From assembly GCA_017428385.1 (NCBI GenBank), contig JAFRQX010000011.1:1-64000 (forward strand): 64,000 bases of DNA, given 5' to 3'. The notes beneath the pieces were generated by a model. That model was not told the origin of the DNA. It worked only from the letters and a program-made list of their open reading frames with translations, and did not search any database. This document shows, in pieces, positions 7,919 to 16,203 of the stretch. Source of the stretch: Clostridia bacterium. GTDB taxonomy: Bacteria; Bacillota; Clostridia; Christensenellales; Aristaeellaceae. The stretch's first letter is position 1. Each line of letters opens with the position of its first letter. The translations under genes were made by a program, and so were the position numbers.

Positions 7919-9064
7919 ATGTTTAAAAAGATATTGGCAATACTGCTCCTGCTCTCTTTAACCGCTGCCTGCTGCTCTGCCTCCCTGGCGGAGGGAACCG
8001 TAAAGATCGGTAAAAGAGATATAGATAATATGCGGTTCGCCGGCTTGCTGCCGGATGGCCGGATGGTCTTTGGCGGCCGCATGGAAACAGAATCTGATTC
8101 CGGTACAAAGGCCAGGCTCCTGTGCCTGAACCCTGACGGGACGGTATCCTGGGAGTATGTGGATCAGGTTGCGGAGTATTACTATAAAACGGTCGTGACG
8201 GACGAAGGAACCATTGCGGTGCTGCAGCCCGGTGGTGTAAGGATTTTTTCAGATGACGGGAAGTACACGGGCAGGGAAATACCGATACATACGCCGCTTG
8301 GCTATATATACGAGCTTACAACCCATGGATTGCTGACAGAGGCAAAGGAGCTTACCGGATGGGATGGTAGTGTCCTGTTTACGTTGCCTGCGTCCCTGAT
8401 GGCCCAGGTGCACAGCTTGATCCCGGAGGAAGACGGCCTTGTCCTGATGGGCGGGGAGTCGTATCGGAAGGGTTTTGAGCCCCCGGCGAAGATCATGAAG
8501 GTTGACTGGCAGGGGAAAACACAGTGGGAAAAGACGCTGCCCCTCATGGCAGAAGATGAGCGTGCATGGCTGCAGAAGAGTTTTCGCACCGATGATGGCT
8601 GTTATCTGGTCCTGCATGAACAATCTGTTTTTCATCCCGAGACGGAACAGATGTCATACTTCGCGGAGCTTATCAAATTCAACGTCGACGGGGAGATCCT
8701 CTGGACAAAAAGAGCGGATGATTCCGGGGAAAATCCAGATATGATTTATACAGATATCGCGGAATATAACGGAAAGTATGTGGTGTTCTGCAGGAAACAG
8801 GGGCAGTCTTTCTATCCCGGTATCCTGCTCTACCTGTGGCTGGACAGCGATGGAAACGAGCTGGGAACCATCCGGCGGTCGGTCAGTAAGGAGGATATTC
8901 CCGAACTGGCAGCCGGCAGGAATGTGAACTCAAGCCTGGGGCAACTGATTGCCACGAAGGAAGGATTGTGGCAGAGCATCACATTCTGGGATGAAGACCT
9001 GAATAATGAGAAGAAAACGGAAGACAGCATGCAGCAGGTGCTGCTGCCCATTCCGGTGCTCTAG
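7919..9064 (+). CDS. Secreted protein of unknown function (paralogue 1)
   Basis: Exported protein of 381 residues with a signal peptide (MFKKILAILLLLSLTAACCS, cleavage after SLA). The mature part repeats short motifs such as DGTVSWEY, DWQGKTQWEK and DGEILW, which fit the blades of a beta-propeller. I start at the ATG at 7919, not the one 15 nt upstream, because a GGGGG site precedes it and the paralogue downstream starts at the matching position. The two paralogues lie in tandem. Function is unknown; a surface or binding role is a guess. Confidence 0.8.
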   Translation: MFKKILAILLLLSLTAACCSASLAEGTVKIGKRDIDNMRFAGLLPDGRMVFGGRMETESDSGTKARLLCLNPDGTVSWEYVDQVAEYYYKTVVTDEGTIAVLQPGGVRIFSDDGKYTGREIPIHTPLGYIYELTTHGLLTEAKELTGWDGSVLFTLPASLMAQVHSLIPEEDGLVLMGGESYRKGFEPPAKIMKVDWQGKTQWEKTLPLMAEDERAWLQKSFRTDDGCYLVLHEQSVFHPETEQMSYFAELIKFNVDGEILWTKRADDSGENPDMIYTDIAEYNGKYVVFCRKQGQSFYPGILLYLWLDSDGNELGTIRRSVSKEDIPELAAGRNVNSSLGQLIATKEGLWQSITFWDEDLNNEKKTEDSMQQVLLPIPVL

Positions 9065-9136
9065 GAACACAGGGGAGGATTCCCTGCGCACGCAAATATT
9101 ATAATTATGAATGAATTAAAACGTGAGGTGTCTGTC

Positions 9137-10302
9137 ATGTATAAGAAGCTGCTGGCAATACTGCTTCTTCTGTCTATATCCATATTCTCCTGCTCTGCCT
9201 GCTTTGCGGATGATATGGTGAAGATTGGCGGAGGCGGGACCGGGCTCCTGATTTATGTGAATTATCAGGACACACTGCCTGACGGACGGATGATCTTCAG
9301 TGGAAGAGGGGGAGCGGATTTTGAACGGCAGAGGGCCAGGCTCCTGTGTGTGAATCCGGATGGAACAGTATCCTGGGAGTATTTGGATCAGGACGAGAAA
9401 GAGTTTTATAAAGTGGTTGTCCTGGAAGATGGAAATATTGCCGTCCGTATGAAAGAAAAAGTCGTGCTTTTTACCCCGGATGGAAAAAAACCGGAAGGGA
9501 AGTCATACCGAGCGGGGCGTCTGTGGACAATACGCAGGTGATTTCCCGCGGTCTGCTGAAGCACTACGGGGAAAAGAACGGTTTTACGGAATTCATTGAC
9601 TGGGATGGAAACTTCCGGTTCCGGACAGACGGCGCTTTTTATGCGACGCTTACAGAGGATGACGGCCTGGTTATGACAGGCTGGGATCCCGGCGTGGGCG
9701 CATCTTTTGCCGATGCGATCATTATGAAAATAGACTGGCAGGGAAACCTGCTTTGGAAAAAGATCCTGCCATCCATGACAGAAGAGCGCGGCGAAGCAAC
9801 GGACATATCAGATCTGGACGGGTGCTTCCGGACGAGTGACGGCGGCTATCTGGCTGTACATAAACAGCATGTAAAAGACTACGACCACCCCAATGATTTT
9901 CACGATTGGCGGGAGTATACGGCGCTGATTAAATTCAGTGCTGATGGAGAGATCCTCTGGGAAAAGCAGCCTGAGACGGGACGACGGTTCGAGGATGTCG
10001 CTGAGTATGAAGGGAAATATTGTGTGTCTTATTACAGCGGGCTTGATATTCCCGGAAACATCTGTTATCTGTGGCTGGATGCGGATGGGAATGAACTGGG
10101 CACAACAGTTCGCTCGCTCAACAGGCAGGAGATTCCCGGGGAATGGTATGGCAGGTTGATGAGAAAGATGCAGATGGAAATGATCCCTTCAAAAGAAGGA
10201 TTGTGGCAGAATATCCAAATCATTAATGAAAACCTGACCAGTGCGGGTGATAACTACATTATGAGCGTGCAGCAGATGCTGGTCCGGGTTCCGGAACTGT
10301 GA
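9137..10302 (+). pseudogene. Secreted propeller-like protein (paralogue 2), frameshifted at an A7 tract
   Basis: Tandem paralogue of the preceding gene, with signal peptide MYKKLLAILLLLSISIFSC. The frame breaks at the seven A residues at 9484-9490. Upstream, the 0 frame reads through to a stop at 9541. Downstream, homology continues in the -1 frame to 10302. Read across with one extra A, the junction gives KKTGREV, matching TGREIP in paralogue 1. Codons on both sides remain clean, so the break is recent, a sequencing error, or bypassed by slippage: A AAA AAA is a classic -1 slippery heptamer. Strict annotation would give two pieces, 9137-9541 and 9523-10302 (GTG). Confidence 0.75.
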
Positions 10303-10318
10303 CAGATATATAATCAAA

Positions 10319-10345
10319 AGGTCCTGCGGTGCAGGGCCTTTTTTT
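10319..10345 (+). terminator. Rho-independent terminator
   Basis: GGTCCTGC and GCAGGGCC arms around GGT, followed by a run of seven T. It ends the tandem secreted-protein transcript. Confidence 0.85.
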
Positions 10346-10450
10346 GATATTGATCCGGTACTTGAATTCTGACGGATTTACAGGTAATATGGAAGGGAAG
10401 AGAAATGAGGACAACTGCATAAAATACTGAATGGCAGGAGGACAACGACC

Positions 10451-10774
10451 ATGATTACAATGCTGATATACTACCGTGGCTCGGTAGGAGCCGCCGGATC
10501 CTTTGTGGCGCAGATGGAAGCGGAAGGCATCGCGGCGGATATCCGCCGGGAGCCGGGCTGCGTCCGCTATGAGTATTTTCAGCCCCTGGACGAGCCGGGC
10601 ACCATCCTGCTCCTCGATACCTGGACGGACCAGGGCGCCCTGGACGCGCACCATGCCTCCACCATGATGAAGCGCCTGGCTGAACTCCGGGTAAGGTATG
10701 ACCTGAAGATGACAGCGGAGAAATATGTCAGCGTGGATCTCGGCAAGGACAGCAAGTACATTAAATGGGAATAA
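10451..10774 (+). CDS. ABM-domain (antibiotic biosynthesis monooxygenase-like) protein
   Basis: Protein of 107 residues with a dimeric alpha/beta barrel (ABM) fold. The pattern GCVRYEYFQPLDEPGTILLLDTWTD followed by a helix starting around ALDAHH is standard for small YgiN-like ABM proteins, which act on quinones or other small organic molecules without a bound cofactor. The substrate is unknown. AGGAGG precedes the ATG by 9 nt. It stands alone between two hairpins. Confidence 0.85.
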   Translation: MITMLIYYRGSVGAAGSFVAQMEAEGIAADIRREPGCVRYEYFQPLDEPGTILLLDTWTDQGALDAHHASTMMKRLAELRVRYDLKMTAEKYVSVDLGKDSKYIKWE

Positions 10775-10784
10775 GGGAAAAGAT

Positions 10785-10819
10785 AATCAGCGGGCTCTGC
10801 ATCGCAGGGCCCGCTGATT
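10785..10819 (+). terminator. Strong hairpin after the ABM gene
   Basis: Arms of 16 nt (10785-10800 and 10804-10819) with one mismatch, around the loop ATC. No good T-run follows, so it may be a weak terminator or an RNA-stabilising hairpin. Confidence 0.6.
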
Positions 10820-10867
10820 GTCTGAATGTGTCTTGTTGAGTGCTTTCAAACAACTATATAATCCAAA

Positions 10868-10903
10868 TCATTGTGCATTGTGCATCGTGCATTATGCATT
10901 GTC
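10868..10903. repeat. Heptamer repeat, copy 2
   Basis: Five degenerate copies of ATTGTGC/ATTATGC, just beyond the stop codon of the CorA gene. Same family as 2931-2963; here it stays outside the coding frame. Confidence 0.75.
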
Positions 10904-10905
10904 TT

Positions 10906-11823
10906 TTACATCCACTTTTTCTTTTTGAACCAGAACAGGCACAGGATCACAATCAGGATGGAAACCACGATGATGACCGGATAACCGAAGCGCCATTCCA
11001 GCTCGGGCATGTAGCGGAAGTTCATGCCGTACCAGCCCGCGATGAGGGTCAGGGGCAGGAAGATGGAGGTGATGACCGTGAGCACGGTCATGATGCGGTT
11101 CTGCCTCACATCCAGGTGGGACTGGATCAGGTCCCGCAGCTGCGTCACATATTCCCGCTGGCCGGTAACCATATCCTGCAGGCGGATCACCCGCTCGGTG
11201 AACATATGGAAGTAGCGGAGGTTTTCATCCCGGAAGAAGTCGTTCTCGTTTTCCTCCAGCTCCTGGCTGAAGTCGATCAGCTGCTCATAGTGGATCCGCA
11301 GGTCCAGGAGGTTGCCCCGGATGTCGTTCATCTCGGCGGGATAGCTTTCGATCTCACCCCGCAGGATGGCTTCTTCCAGCTGGTTCAGCCGGTGCTCCGA
11401 CTTTTCCAGCAGGGCAAGGTCCTGGCCGATGGTGGTTTCCAGCAGGTCATACAGGAAGCGCTCCAGCCCGGGCAGCTTCCACTTCTTCGTCCGGGCGATG
11501 GTCTGGACCAGCTGCTCCGCGTATCCGCTGTCGTCCACCAGGACGATGCCTTTTTCATCCAGGGCGAAGGAGAAGGCATGGCGCGCGCCGCTGATGTCCG
11601 TCCGGTCCGGAATGGAAAAGGTGCCCGTGAGGGAGTCCTGGTTCACGATGGCCTTTGTCTCCTGCGGCGGGACGGTTTCCATGTCCATATCGATGAGCAT
11701 GTCAAAGCAGTCCCGGCGCTGCTGCCACTCTTCCGTGGTCAGCACGGCCACATACTGGACGCCGCCCTTGGTAAGATCCTTGGGCTCGCAGGGGGTCAGG
11801 GACTCTTTGATCAGGTAATACAT
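10906..11823 (-). CDS. CorA-like magnesium/divalent cation transporter
   Basis: CorA-type channel subunit of 305 residues, expected to form a pentamer in the cytoplasmic membrane for Mg2+ or Co2+ passage. It has a large N-terminal cytoplasmic domain with a long stalk helix and two C-terminal membrane helices. The diagnostic YGMNF motif lies between the helices, and the protein ends in a basic KKKKW tail. The reading frame is open for 25 more codons upstream, but I start at the ATG at 11823 (MYYLIKESL), which follows GGAG. It appears monocistronic. Confidence 0.92.
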   Translation of the reverse strand: MYYLIKESLTPCEPKDLTKGGVQYVAVLTTEEWQQRRDCFDMLIDMDMETVPPQETKAIVNQDSLTGTFSIPDRTDISGARHAFSFALDEKGIVLVDDSGYAEQLVQTIARTKKWKLPGLERFLYDLLETTIGQDLALLEKSEHRLNQLEEAILRGEIESYPAEMNDIRGNLLDLRIHYEQLIDFSQELEENENDFFRDENLRYFHMFTERVIRLQDMVTGQREYVTQLRDLIQSHLDVRQNRIMTVLTVITSIFLPLTLIAGWYGMNFRYMPELEWRFGYPVIIVVSILIVILCLFWFKKKKWM

Positions 11824-11910
11824 ATGATCAACTCCGCTTTTCAGATTGCTTTCCCTGCCCCAAAAGATATCACAAAACCGCCCGGAATGCCAGTACAATG
11901 AAGCAGGAAT

Positions 11911-12008
11911 AATGCGCGGAACGCATTACAGAGGGACAGACTTTCAGTCACATTCTTTTCAAGAACAGTGACAGACAGTCTGTCCCTACAGTCACGCATT
12001 CCGCGCTG
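11911..12008. repeat. Imperfect palindromic element (GTGAC/GTCAC family), copy A
   Basis: Outer arms read about AATGCGCGGAACGC and GCATTCCGCGC. Inner paired blocks are AGGGACAGACT/AGTCTGTCCCT and AGTCAC/GTGAC, around a TTTTCAAGAA centre. The same order of blocks occurs at 14770-14864 and, inverted and longer, at 20061-20199. It looks like a non-coding mobile repeat of the REP/MITE type. Confidence 0.8.
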
Positions 12009-12018
12009 GAATCAATAG

Positions 12019-12050
12019 TATTTTTAAGTCTTAAGTTTTCAGTATTCATT
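12019..12050. repeat. 32-bp AT-rich repeat, copy 1
   Basis: This stretch matches 14927-14958 at 31 of 32 positions (core TAAGTTTTCAGTATTCATT). In both places it lies just right of a GTGAC/GTCAC palindrome and just before the 3' end of a minus-strand gene, so the two repeats seem to travel together. Confidence 0.75.
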
Positions 12051-12058
12051 AAAACAAA

Positions 12059-12084
12059 AGAGTGCCGGATTGTTCCGGCACTCT
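12059..12084 (-). terminator. Terminator of the DUF4214 gene
   Basis: Perfect 11-bp arms (AGAGTGCCGGA and its complement) around TTGT. On the minus strand it is followed by TTTTGTTTT. It lies 5 bp past the stop codon. Confidence 0.85.
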
Positions 12085-12089
12085 TTCGT

Positions 12090-14585
12090 TTATTCCTGTT
12101 CCATGCTCTTCACAACGGCCTTGAACTCGCCGGTCCTGGAGAAGGTGTTCAGCAGCTCCTGTAGGGAGGTGCCTTCGTCCAGCTTCTGTTTCCAGGTGGC
12201 CAGGCCTTCCGCGTCCGCTTCCCGGTTCATGTAAACCCGGTAGAGGATCTTCACCAGCTCTTCGCTGCCCACGTTCCGGTTTTCAAACTCGCCGGAGAAG
12301 AGGAAGCCGCGGGCGATCTGGTCGGGCGTTCTGGAACCGTTCAGCATCTGGCCGATCCAGCTTTCCAGTTCGGAGGCGCTGGCTTCACGGCCCAGGATGC
12401 AGCGGTAGCAGCGGCCGATGAATTCCTTCGCCTTTTCTTCGTTCACGTAGATGGCCTGCACCGCGGTGCCCAGGTTTGCGTCCGTTTCGGAGGCGTTGAC
12501 AATCTCCACCTTGGTCACGTTCTGTCCGGTGGTCTTCTTCACGGCGGGGGCAGCCTCTTCGGCCTGTCCGCTCAGGGTTTCTTCCGCCTGGGTGTTCACG
12601 GCTTCCACCTTCACGGTGCCGGGCTTGATGCCGTAGGAATCGCAGATGGTCTTGAATTCCGCGGAACCGCAGAAGCCGTTGATGACCGCTGTCAGGGGCC
12701 GGCCGGTGTTCAGCTGGGCAACCCAGCTGCTCTTGCCGGTGGGATCGGAGCCGCGGCCCAGCATGGCCTTGTACAGGATTTCCACGGCGTCGGGATTGCT
12801 GTGCTTCTTGTTCTGGAATTCAGCGCTGGCCACAAACTGCTCAATGATTTCCGCGGCAGCCTTCCGGCCGGAGGCCAGTTCGCCGGACCAGGTGTTCATG
12901 CCGCCTTCGTCCGCGTCACGGCCCAGGATGATCTTGTAGCAGCGGGAAACAAAAGCCTTGGTCTTCTCGTTGGAAGCGGCGGCCGGCTGTTCGGGCTGGG
13001 TGTCCGGAACGGTCACGGTGCCGGGGTTGATGCCGTAGGTCTTGCAGAGGTTTCCGAATTCAGCGGAGCCGCAGAAGCCGTTGATAACGGCCTGCAGGGG
13101 CTTTCCGCCTTCCAGCTGGCTGACCCAGCTGCTCTTGCCGGCGGGATCGGACGGCCGGTCCAGCATGGCCTTGTAGAGGATTTCCACGGCGTCGGCGCTG
13201 CTGTGCTTCTTGTTCTGGAATTCAGCGCTCTTCACAAAGGAGTCGATGATTTCCGCGGCGGCTTTCCGGCCGGAGTTCAGTTCGTTGATCCAGGTCTTCA
13301 TGCCGCCCTCGTCCGCGTCACGGCCCAGGATGATCTTGTAGCAGCGGGCCACATAGGCCTGAATCTTTTCATCCGAAGCAGCGGGCTGCTGCTCCTCGGG
13401 CTGGACATCCGGAACGTTCACGGTGCCGGGCTTGATGCCGTAGCTCTTGCAGAGGCTGCCGAATTCGCCGGATCCGCAGAAGCCGTTGATAACGGCCTGC
13501 AGGGGCTTTCCGCCTTCCAGCTCGCTGAGCCAGTAGGCTTTGCCGGTGGGGTCGGAGCCGCGGCCCAGCATGGCCTTGTAGAGGATTTCCACGGCGTCGG
13601 CGTTGCTGAGCTTCTTGTTCCGGAATTCATTGCTGATGATGAACTGGTCAATGATTTCCGCGGCTGCCTTCCGGCCGGAAGCCAGCTCGTTGTACCAGGT
13701 CTTCAGTCCGCCTTCATCCGCGTCACGGCCCAGGATAATCTGGTAGCAGCGGGCAACGTAGGCTTCGATCTTTTCGTTCATTTTCGGATCCCGTTTGCTG
13801 CCCAGGGCGGCGATGGGGGGAGTGTTGATGTCATCATCACTGTATCCCAGCTCGCTGAGCTTTTTGCCGTCGAAAAGGCCGGTGGATTTGTCATAATCGT
13901 AGGTACCTTTGTTTGCACCTCTGTGCAGATGGACATAAGCATAACGGAGGTCTCCGTTTTTATTATAGTAAATGCACAGGTCTCCGTCTTCAGTCCGCTT
14001 CTGGACATAAGTACCGGTTAATGTGCCGTTTTCATACATGATGAGATTACGTACACCGCCGGCGCCCATGGCGTTGAAACCCTGGGAACAGGTCTTTTCT
14101 TCATATTCGGTATAGGCCTTTTTGCTGATGGAATAAGTCAGGAACCAGTCTGTGGCTGTCTTCTTCTGCTTGGCCGTGTTGATGCACACTTCATCATCCA
14201 AAGTCACAGCGCCTTCCCGGAGATCTTTGTAGATACCGGCCTCCCAGGCTTCCCAGGCTCCCGTACCATAACCTGAAATAGGATAGATGGAACTGTCGAA
14301 TGTCCGGATTTGGGTTTCATCTGTGGCAAATACATAGTTCAGGGTGAAGGCTTCCCGTTTTCCGTTCTTGTTATATGTCAGGTTCAATTCTTCTGCACCG
14401 GTGGCTTTGTAGGGATAGTCCGTAACAATATGCGGTTCTCCCTTGGCGTCAAAATCAACCCTGAAGGTGAAGTCCACAGCCATGGGGATCTGGGACAGGT
14501 GGGTATAGCCGTACTCGGCCAGGGCAGGACTCATGATTGCGACGCACAGCAGCAGCGCAACAGCGATAACCAGCAGTTTCTTCAT
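12090..14585 (-). CDS. Secreted protein with four DUF4214 domains
   Basis: Exported protein of 831 residues. A signal peptide (about residues 1-23, ending SPALA) is followed by a unique ~260-residue domain and then four DUF4214 modules. The first three (about residues 285-395, 410-520, 535-645) are close copies with the core CYKIILGRDADEGG and VEILYKAML, joined by Pro/Gln/Glu-rich linkers carrying PGTV. The fourth (about 710-825) is diverged (CYRCILGREASASELE). DUF4214 occurs in surface proteins, often near carbohydrate-binding or S-layer functions; the exact role is unknown. Near-identical repeats point to recent internal duplication. A 17-bp motif shared with four other genes lies upstream at 14698-14714. 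Confidence 0.9.
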   Translation of the reverse strand: MKKLLVIAVALLLCVAIMSPALAEYGYTHLSQIPMAVDFTFRVDFDAKGEPHIVTDYPYKATGAEELNLTYNKNGKREAFTLNYVFATDETQIRTFDSSIYPISGYGTGAWEAWEAGIYKDLREGAVTLDDEVCINTAKQKKTATDWFLTYSISKKAYTEYEEKTCSQGFNAMGAGGVRNLIMYENGTLTGTYVQKRTEDGDLCIYYNKNGDLRYAYVHLHRGANKGTYDYDKSTGLFDGKKLSELGYSDDDINTPPIAALGSKRDPKMNEKIEAYVARCYQIILGRDADEGGLKTWYNELASGRKAAAEIIDQFIISNEFRNKKLSNADAVEILYKAMLGRGSDPTGKAYWLSELEGGKPLQAVINGFCGSGEFGSLCKSYGIKPGTVNVPDVQPEEQQPAASDEKIQAYVARCYKIILGRDADEGGMKTWINELNSGRKAAAEIIDSFVKSAEFQNKKHSSADAVEILYKAMLDRPSDPAGKSSWVSQLEGGKPLQAVINGFCGSAEFGNLCKTYGINPGTVTVPDTQPEQPAAASNEKTKAFVSRCYKIILGRDADEGGMNTWSGELASGRKAAAEIIEQFVASAEFQNKKHSNPDAVEILYKAMLGRGSDPTGKSSWVAQLNTGRPLTAVINGFCGSAEFKTICDSYGIKPGTVKVEAVNTQAEETLSGQAEEAAPAVKKTTGQNVTKVEIVNASETDANLGTAVQAIYVNEEKAKEFIGRCYRCILGREASASELESWIGQMLNGSRTPDQIARGFLFSGEFENRNVGSEELVKILYRVYMNREADAEGLATWKQKLDEGTSLQELLNTFSRTGEFKAVVKSMEQE

Positions 14586-14697
14586 GGTTCAGTTCTCCCT
14601 TTCATTTCTTAACGTTCGGAGCGGTTGACAGGGCCGCCCGGTTTTCTGCTTCCGGAAAAAAGATAACATACATGAAATTACCGTGTCATCACAGCGA

Positions 14698-14714
14698 TGT
14701 AACAATGGTGTAAA
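14698..14714 (-). promoter_or_regulatory. Shared 17-bp upstream motif, site 1
   Basis: On the minus strand this reads TTTACACCATTGTTACA, with two TTACA boxes 11 bp apart. It continues into GCTGTGATGAC, also found at 25553, and then a weak ATGACA/TTATCT promoter pair. It lies about 115 bp before the DUF4214 start codon. Confidence 0.6.
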
Positions 14715-14769
14715 CAATGTAAAAGATGTGTACAAGCAAAAACAGACAAGTTGGAGAAAAAAGGAAAAA

Positions 14770-14864
14770 TGGCGCGGAATGTATGACAGGGGACAGACCC
14801 TCAGTCACATTCTTCTCAAGAACAGTGACAGAGGTTCAGTCCCGACAGTCACGCATTCCGCGCT
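14770..14864. repeat. Imperfect palindromic element, copy B
   Basis: Same block order as 11911-12008: GGCGCGGAATG arm, GGGGACAGAC, CAGTCACATTCTT, TCAAGAACAGTGACAG, then GCATTCCGCGC. The inner GGACAGAC arm has decayed more than in copy A. Confidence 0.8.
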
Positions 14865-14926
14865 GCTTTGAGATCCCAACTCGATTTGATAGTCACATAC
14901 TTTATGGTAACTTGGAAAAACAATGT

Positions 14927-14958
14927 TATTTTTAAGTTTTAAGTTTTCAGTATTCATT
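14927..14958. repeat. 32-bp AT-rich repeat, copy 2
   Basis: Matches 12019-12050 at 31 of 32 positions. Its right end overlaps the stop codon (14954-14956) of the coiled-coil gene, so the repeat may have set the present C-terminus. Confidence 0.75.
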
Positions 14959-15721
14959 GGCAAGCAGAAGAATATTTTCTGCTTGCATAATATTTTTCTT
15001 CTTCCGGGAAGTCGATGGTCGGCACGTCCGCGGCCATGGCGGCGGTACGGGCATTCCGCTCCAGATCCGCAACCAGTTCCTGGTTCAGCCGGATCTCATT
15101 GCCTTCAGCCTTGGGTTCCGCCTGTACCTCCTGGTGGCGGGCCCGGACAGCTTCCATCCTTTCATAGGTGCTGTTCAGCCGTTCCGTTTTCCGCTGCTCC
15201 TGCTCCGCTTTGCGCTCCGCGATTTCCGCGCGGACGGTGGCAAGGTGCTCGGCGATTTCCTGCTGCCGCTCATGATGGCGGGTACGGATGGCTTCCATTC
15301 TTTCAAAGGTATTGTTCAGCCGTTCCATTTTCCGCTGTTCGCGTTCATCCTGGCGGGTGCGGACTTCCTCTATTTTCGCCTGGGCAGCCGCGATCTTCTC
15401 ATCCGTTCTGCGGCGGCGCTCTTCATCCCGGGCCTGGGAAGCTTCGACCTTCTCGAGGACGGCGTCAACATGCTCGTCTGTTTTTTGCTGCGCCTGCTCC
15501 CGCACGGTCCTGCCGATATCGTGGAAATCCCGCTTTGCCTTCCTCACGGCTTTGCGGACTTTGCGGGCGGCTTTATGCACGTCCGCCTGCATTTCTTCCA
15601 GGTCGAAATTGCGGTGGAAGAGCCAGCCCAGGAGTCCGCCGAAGAGCAGGCTCCGGCTAAAGGAACGGCGGCGTCTGCCAAGAAGGTTTCCAAGCAACAG
15701 AATTCCCAGCCAGGTAGGCAT
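14954..15721 (-). CDS. Membrane-anchored coiled-coil protein of unknown function
   Basis: Protein of 255 residues. The N-terminus has a short hydrophobic stretch (WLGILLLGNLLG), a basic cluster RRRRS, then a second hydrophobic segment (about residues 22-36). The rest is a long, highly charged helix from about residue 40 to 205, rich in Arg, Glu and Gln. Within it a ~45-residue unit occurs twice, with cores ERLNNTFERMEAIRTRH and ERLNSTYERMEAVRARH. This suggests a membrane-tethered coiled coil, perhaps a structural or envelope protein. No family was recognised. AAAGGAG precedes the ATG by 8 nt. Confidence 0.75.
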   Translation of the reverse strand: MPTWLGILLLGNLLGRRRRSFSRSLLFGGLLGWLFHRNFDLEEMQADVHKAARKVRKAVRKAKRDFHDIGRTVREQAQQKTDEHVDAVLEKVEASQARDEERRRRTDEKIAAAQAKIEEVRTRQDEREQRKMERLNNTFERMEAIRTRHHERQQEIAEHLATVRAEIAERKAEQEQRKTERLNSTYERMEAVRARHQEVQAEPKAEGNEIRLNQELVADLERNARTAAMAADVPTIDFPEEEKYYASRKYSSACQ

Positions 15722-15907
15722 AATACTTCTCCTTTCATCCGGGAGTCTCCCGGTATGAGAAAAGGATACTGTACGGCAAGGAAGAAAAACAGGGCGGGAA
15801 GCGGAAAATAAAGGAGGCTATTTCTCCGATCTCCATTATTTACACCGTAGTAATACCGTAGATAATGAATACAAGGGAGCGAAAGGAATGGATGCTCCAG
15901 GTTATAT

Positions 15908-15976
15908 GCGTCCTTCGGACGTAGTAAGGGATTTCTCCACTGCACTTCACTGCGTTCCGTTCTGGTCGAAATGACA
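15908..15976 (+). repeat. GAATGACA-type dispersed repeat, copy 1
   Basis: Begins with the mini-hairpin CGTCCTTCGGACG, continues GTAGTAAGGGATT, and ends TCGAAATGACA. The same plan is seen at 62939-62993, and reduced copies at 20249 and 23899. It resembles the common bacterial GGGATTCTTC...GAATGACA intergenic repeats. Confidence 0.65.
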
Positions 15977-16030
15977 GCCTGTATGCTGCGATTTCTTTCT
16001 GTTATGAATAAACCCAGTCGTTCATATTGT

Positions 16031-16084
16031 CTCCTCCGGGGATGTAAACCTGTTGGTATCAGGGACACCATTACGTTGAGAACA
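16031..16084. repeat. CTCCTCCGG-GTAAACC repeat, copy A
   Basis: Shares CTCCTCCGG, GTAAACC, TGGTATCAGG, ACACCAT and ACGT in the same order and spacing with 20444-20498. Both copies are followed directly by a heptamer repeat. The 30 bp to the left (16000-16030) also match the DNA left of the insertion in copy B. Confidence 0.75.
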
Positions 16085-16089
16085 GAACG

Positions 16090-16124
16090 AATTATGAATT
16101 ATGAGTTGTGAATTATGAATTGAG
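16090..16124. repeat. Heptamer repeat, copy 3
   Basis: Five units of ATTATGA/ATTGTGA type, placed directly after repeat copy A as in the other location. Confidence 0.75.
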
Positions 16125-16148
16125 CATTCGGAAAAACTTTTTTCCGAA

Positions 16149-16177
16149 TGCGACATTTCCTCTTCCTCGTTCGTCTA
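16149..16177 (+). promoter_or_regulatory. Candidate ECF-type promoter of the sigma operon
   Basis: TGCGAC and CGTCTA are separated by 17 bp, which fits the -35/-10 pattern of Gram-positive ECF factors. The predicted start would lie just before the AGGAGG site at 16187. The second ECF gene carries a matching CGTCTGTATA at about 25713. Positive autoregulation is the usual design for such operons. Confidence 0.5.
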
Positions 16178-16203
16178 TATAGATGCAGGAGGTGATACTG
16201 CGC

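Larger units (their letters stand above)
14586..14953. other. Intergenic region: promoter motif, palindrome copy B and 32-bp repeat copy 2
   Basis: No gene is visible in these 368 bp. From left to right they hold the leader of the DUF4214 gene, the 17-bp upstream motif (14698-14714), the palindromic element (14770-14864), and the 32-bp AT-rich repeat that runs into the stop codon of the coiled-coil gene. Confidence 0.75.
15722..16203. other. Intergenic region with three dispersed repeats and the sigma operon promoter
   Basis: No gene is seen in this 482-bp gap. It contains a GAATGACA-type repeat (about 15908-15976), the first copy of a repeat shared with 20444-20498 (16031-16084), a heptamer repeat (16090-16124), a hairpin (16124-16151) and the ECF-type promoter (16149-16177). 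Confidence 0.7.

Noticed and set aside
12801..14021. 406-codon plus-strand frame with repeats
   Set aside because: Repeats are the mirror of the DUF4214 modules; the minus-strand gene has a signal peptide and terminator.
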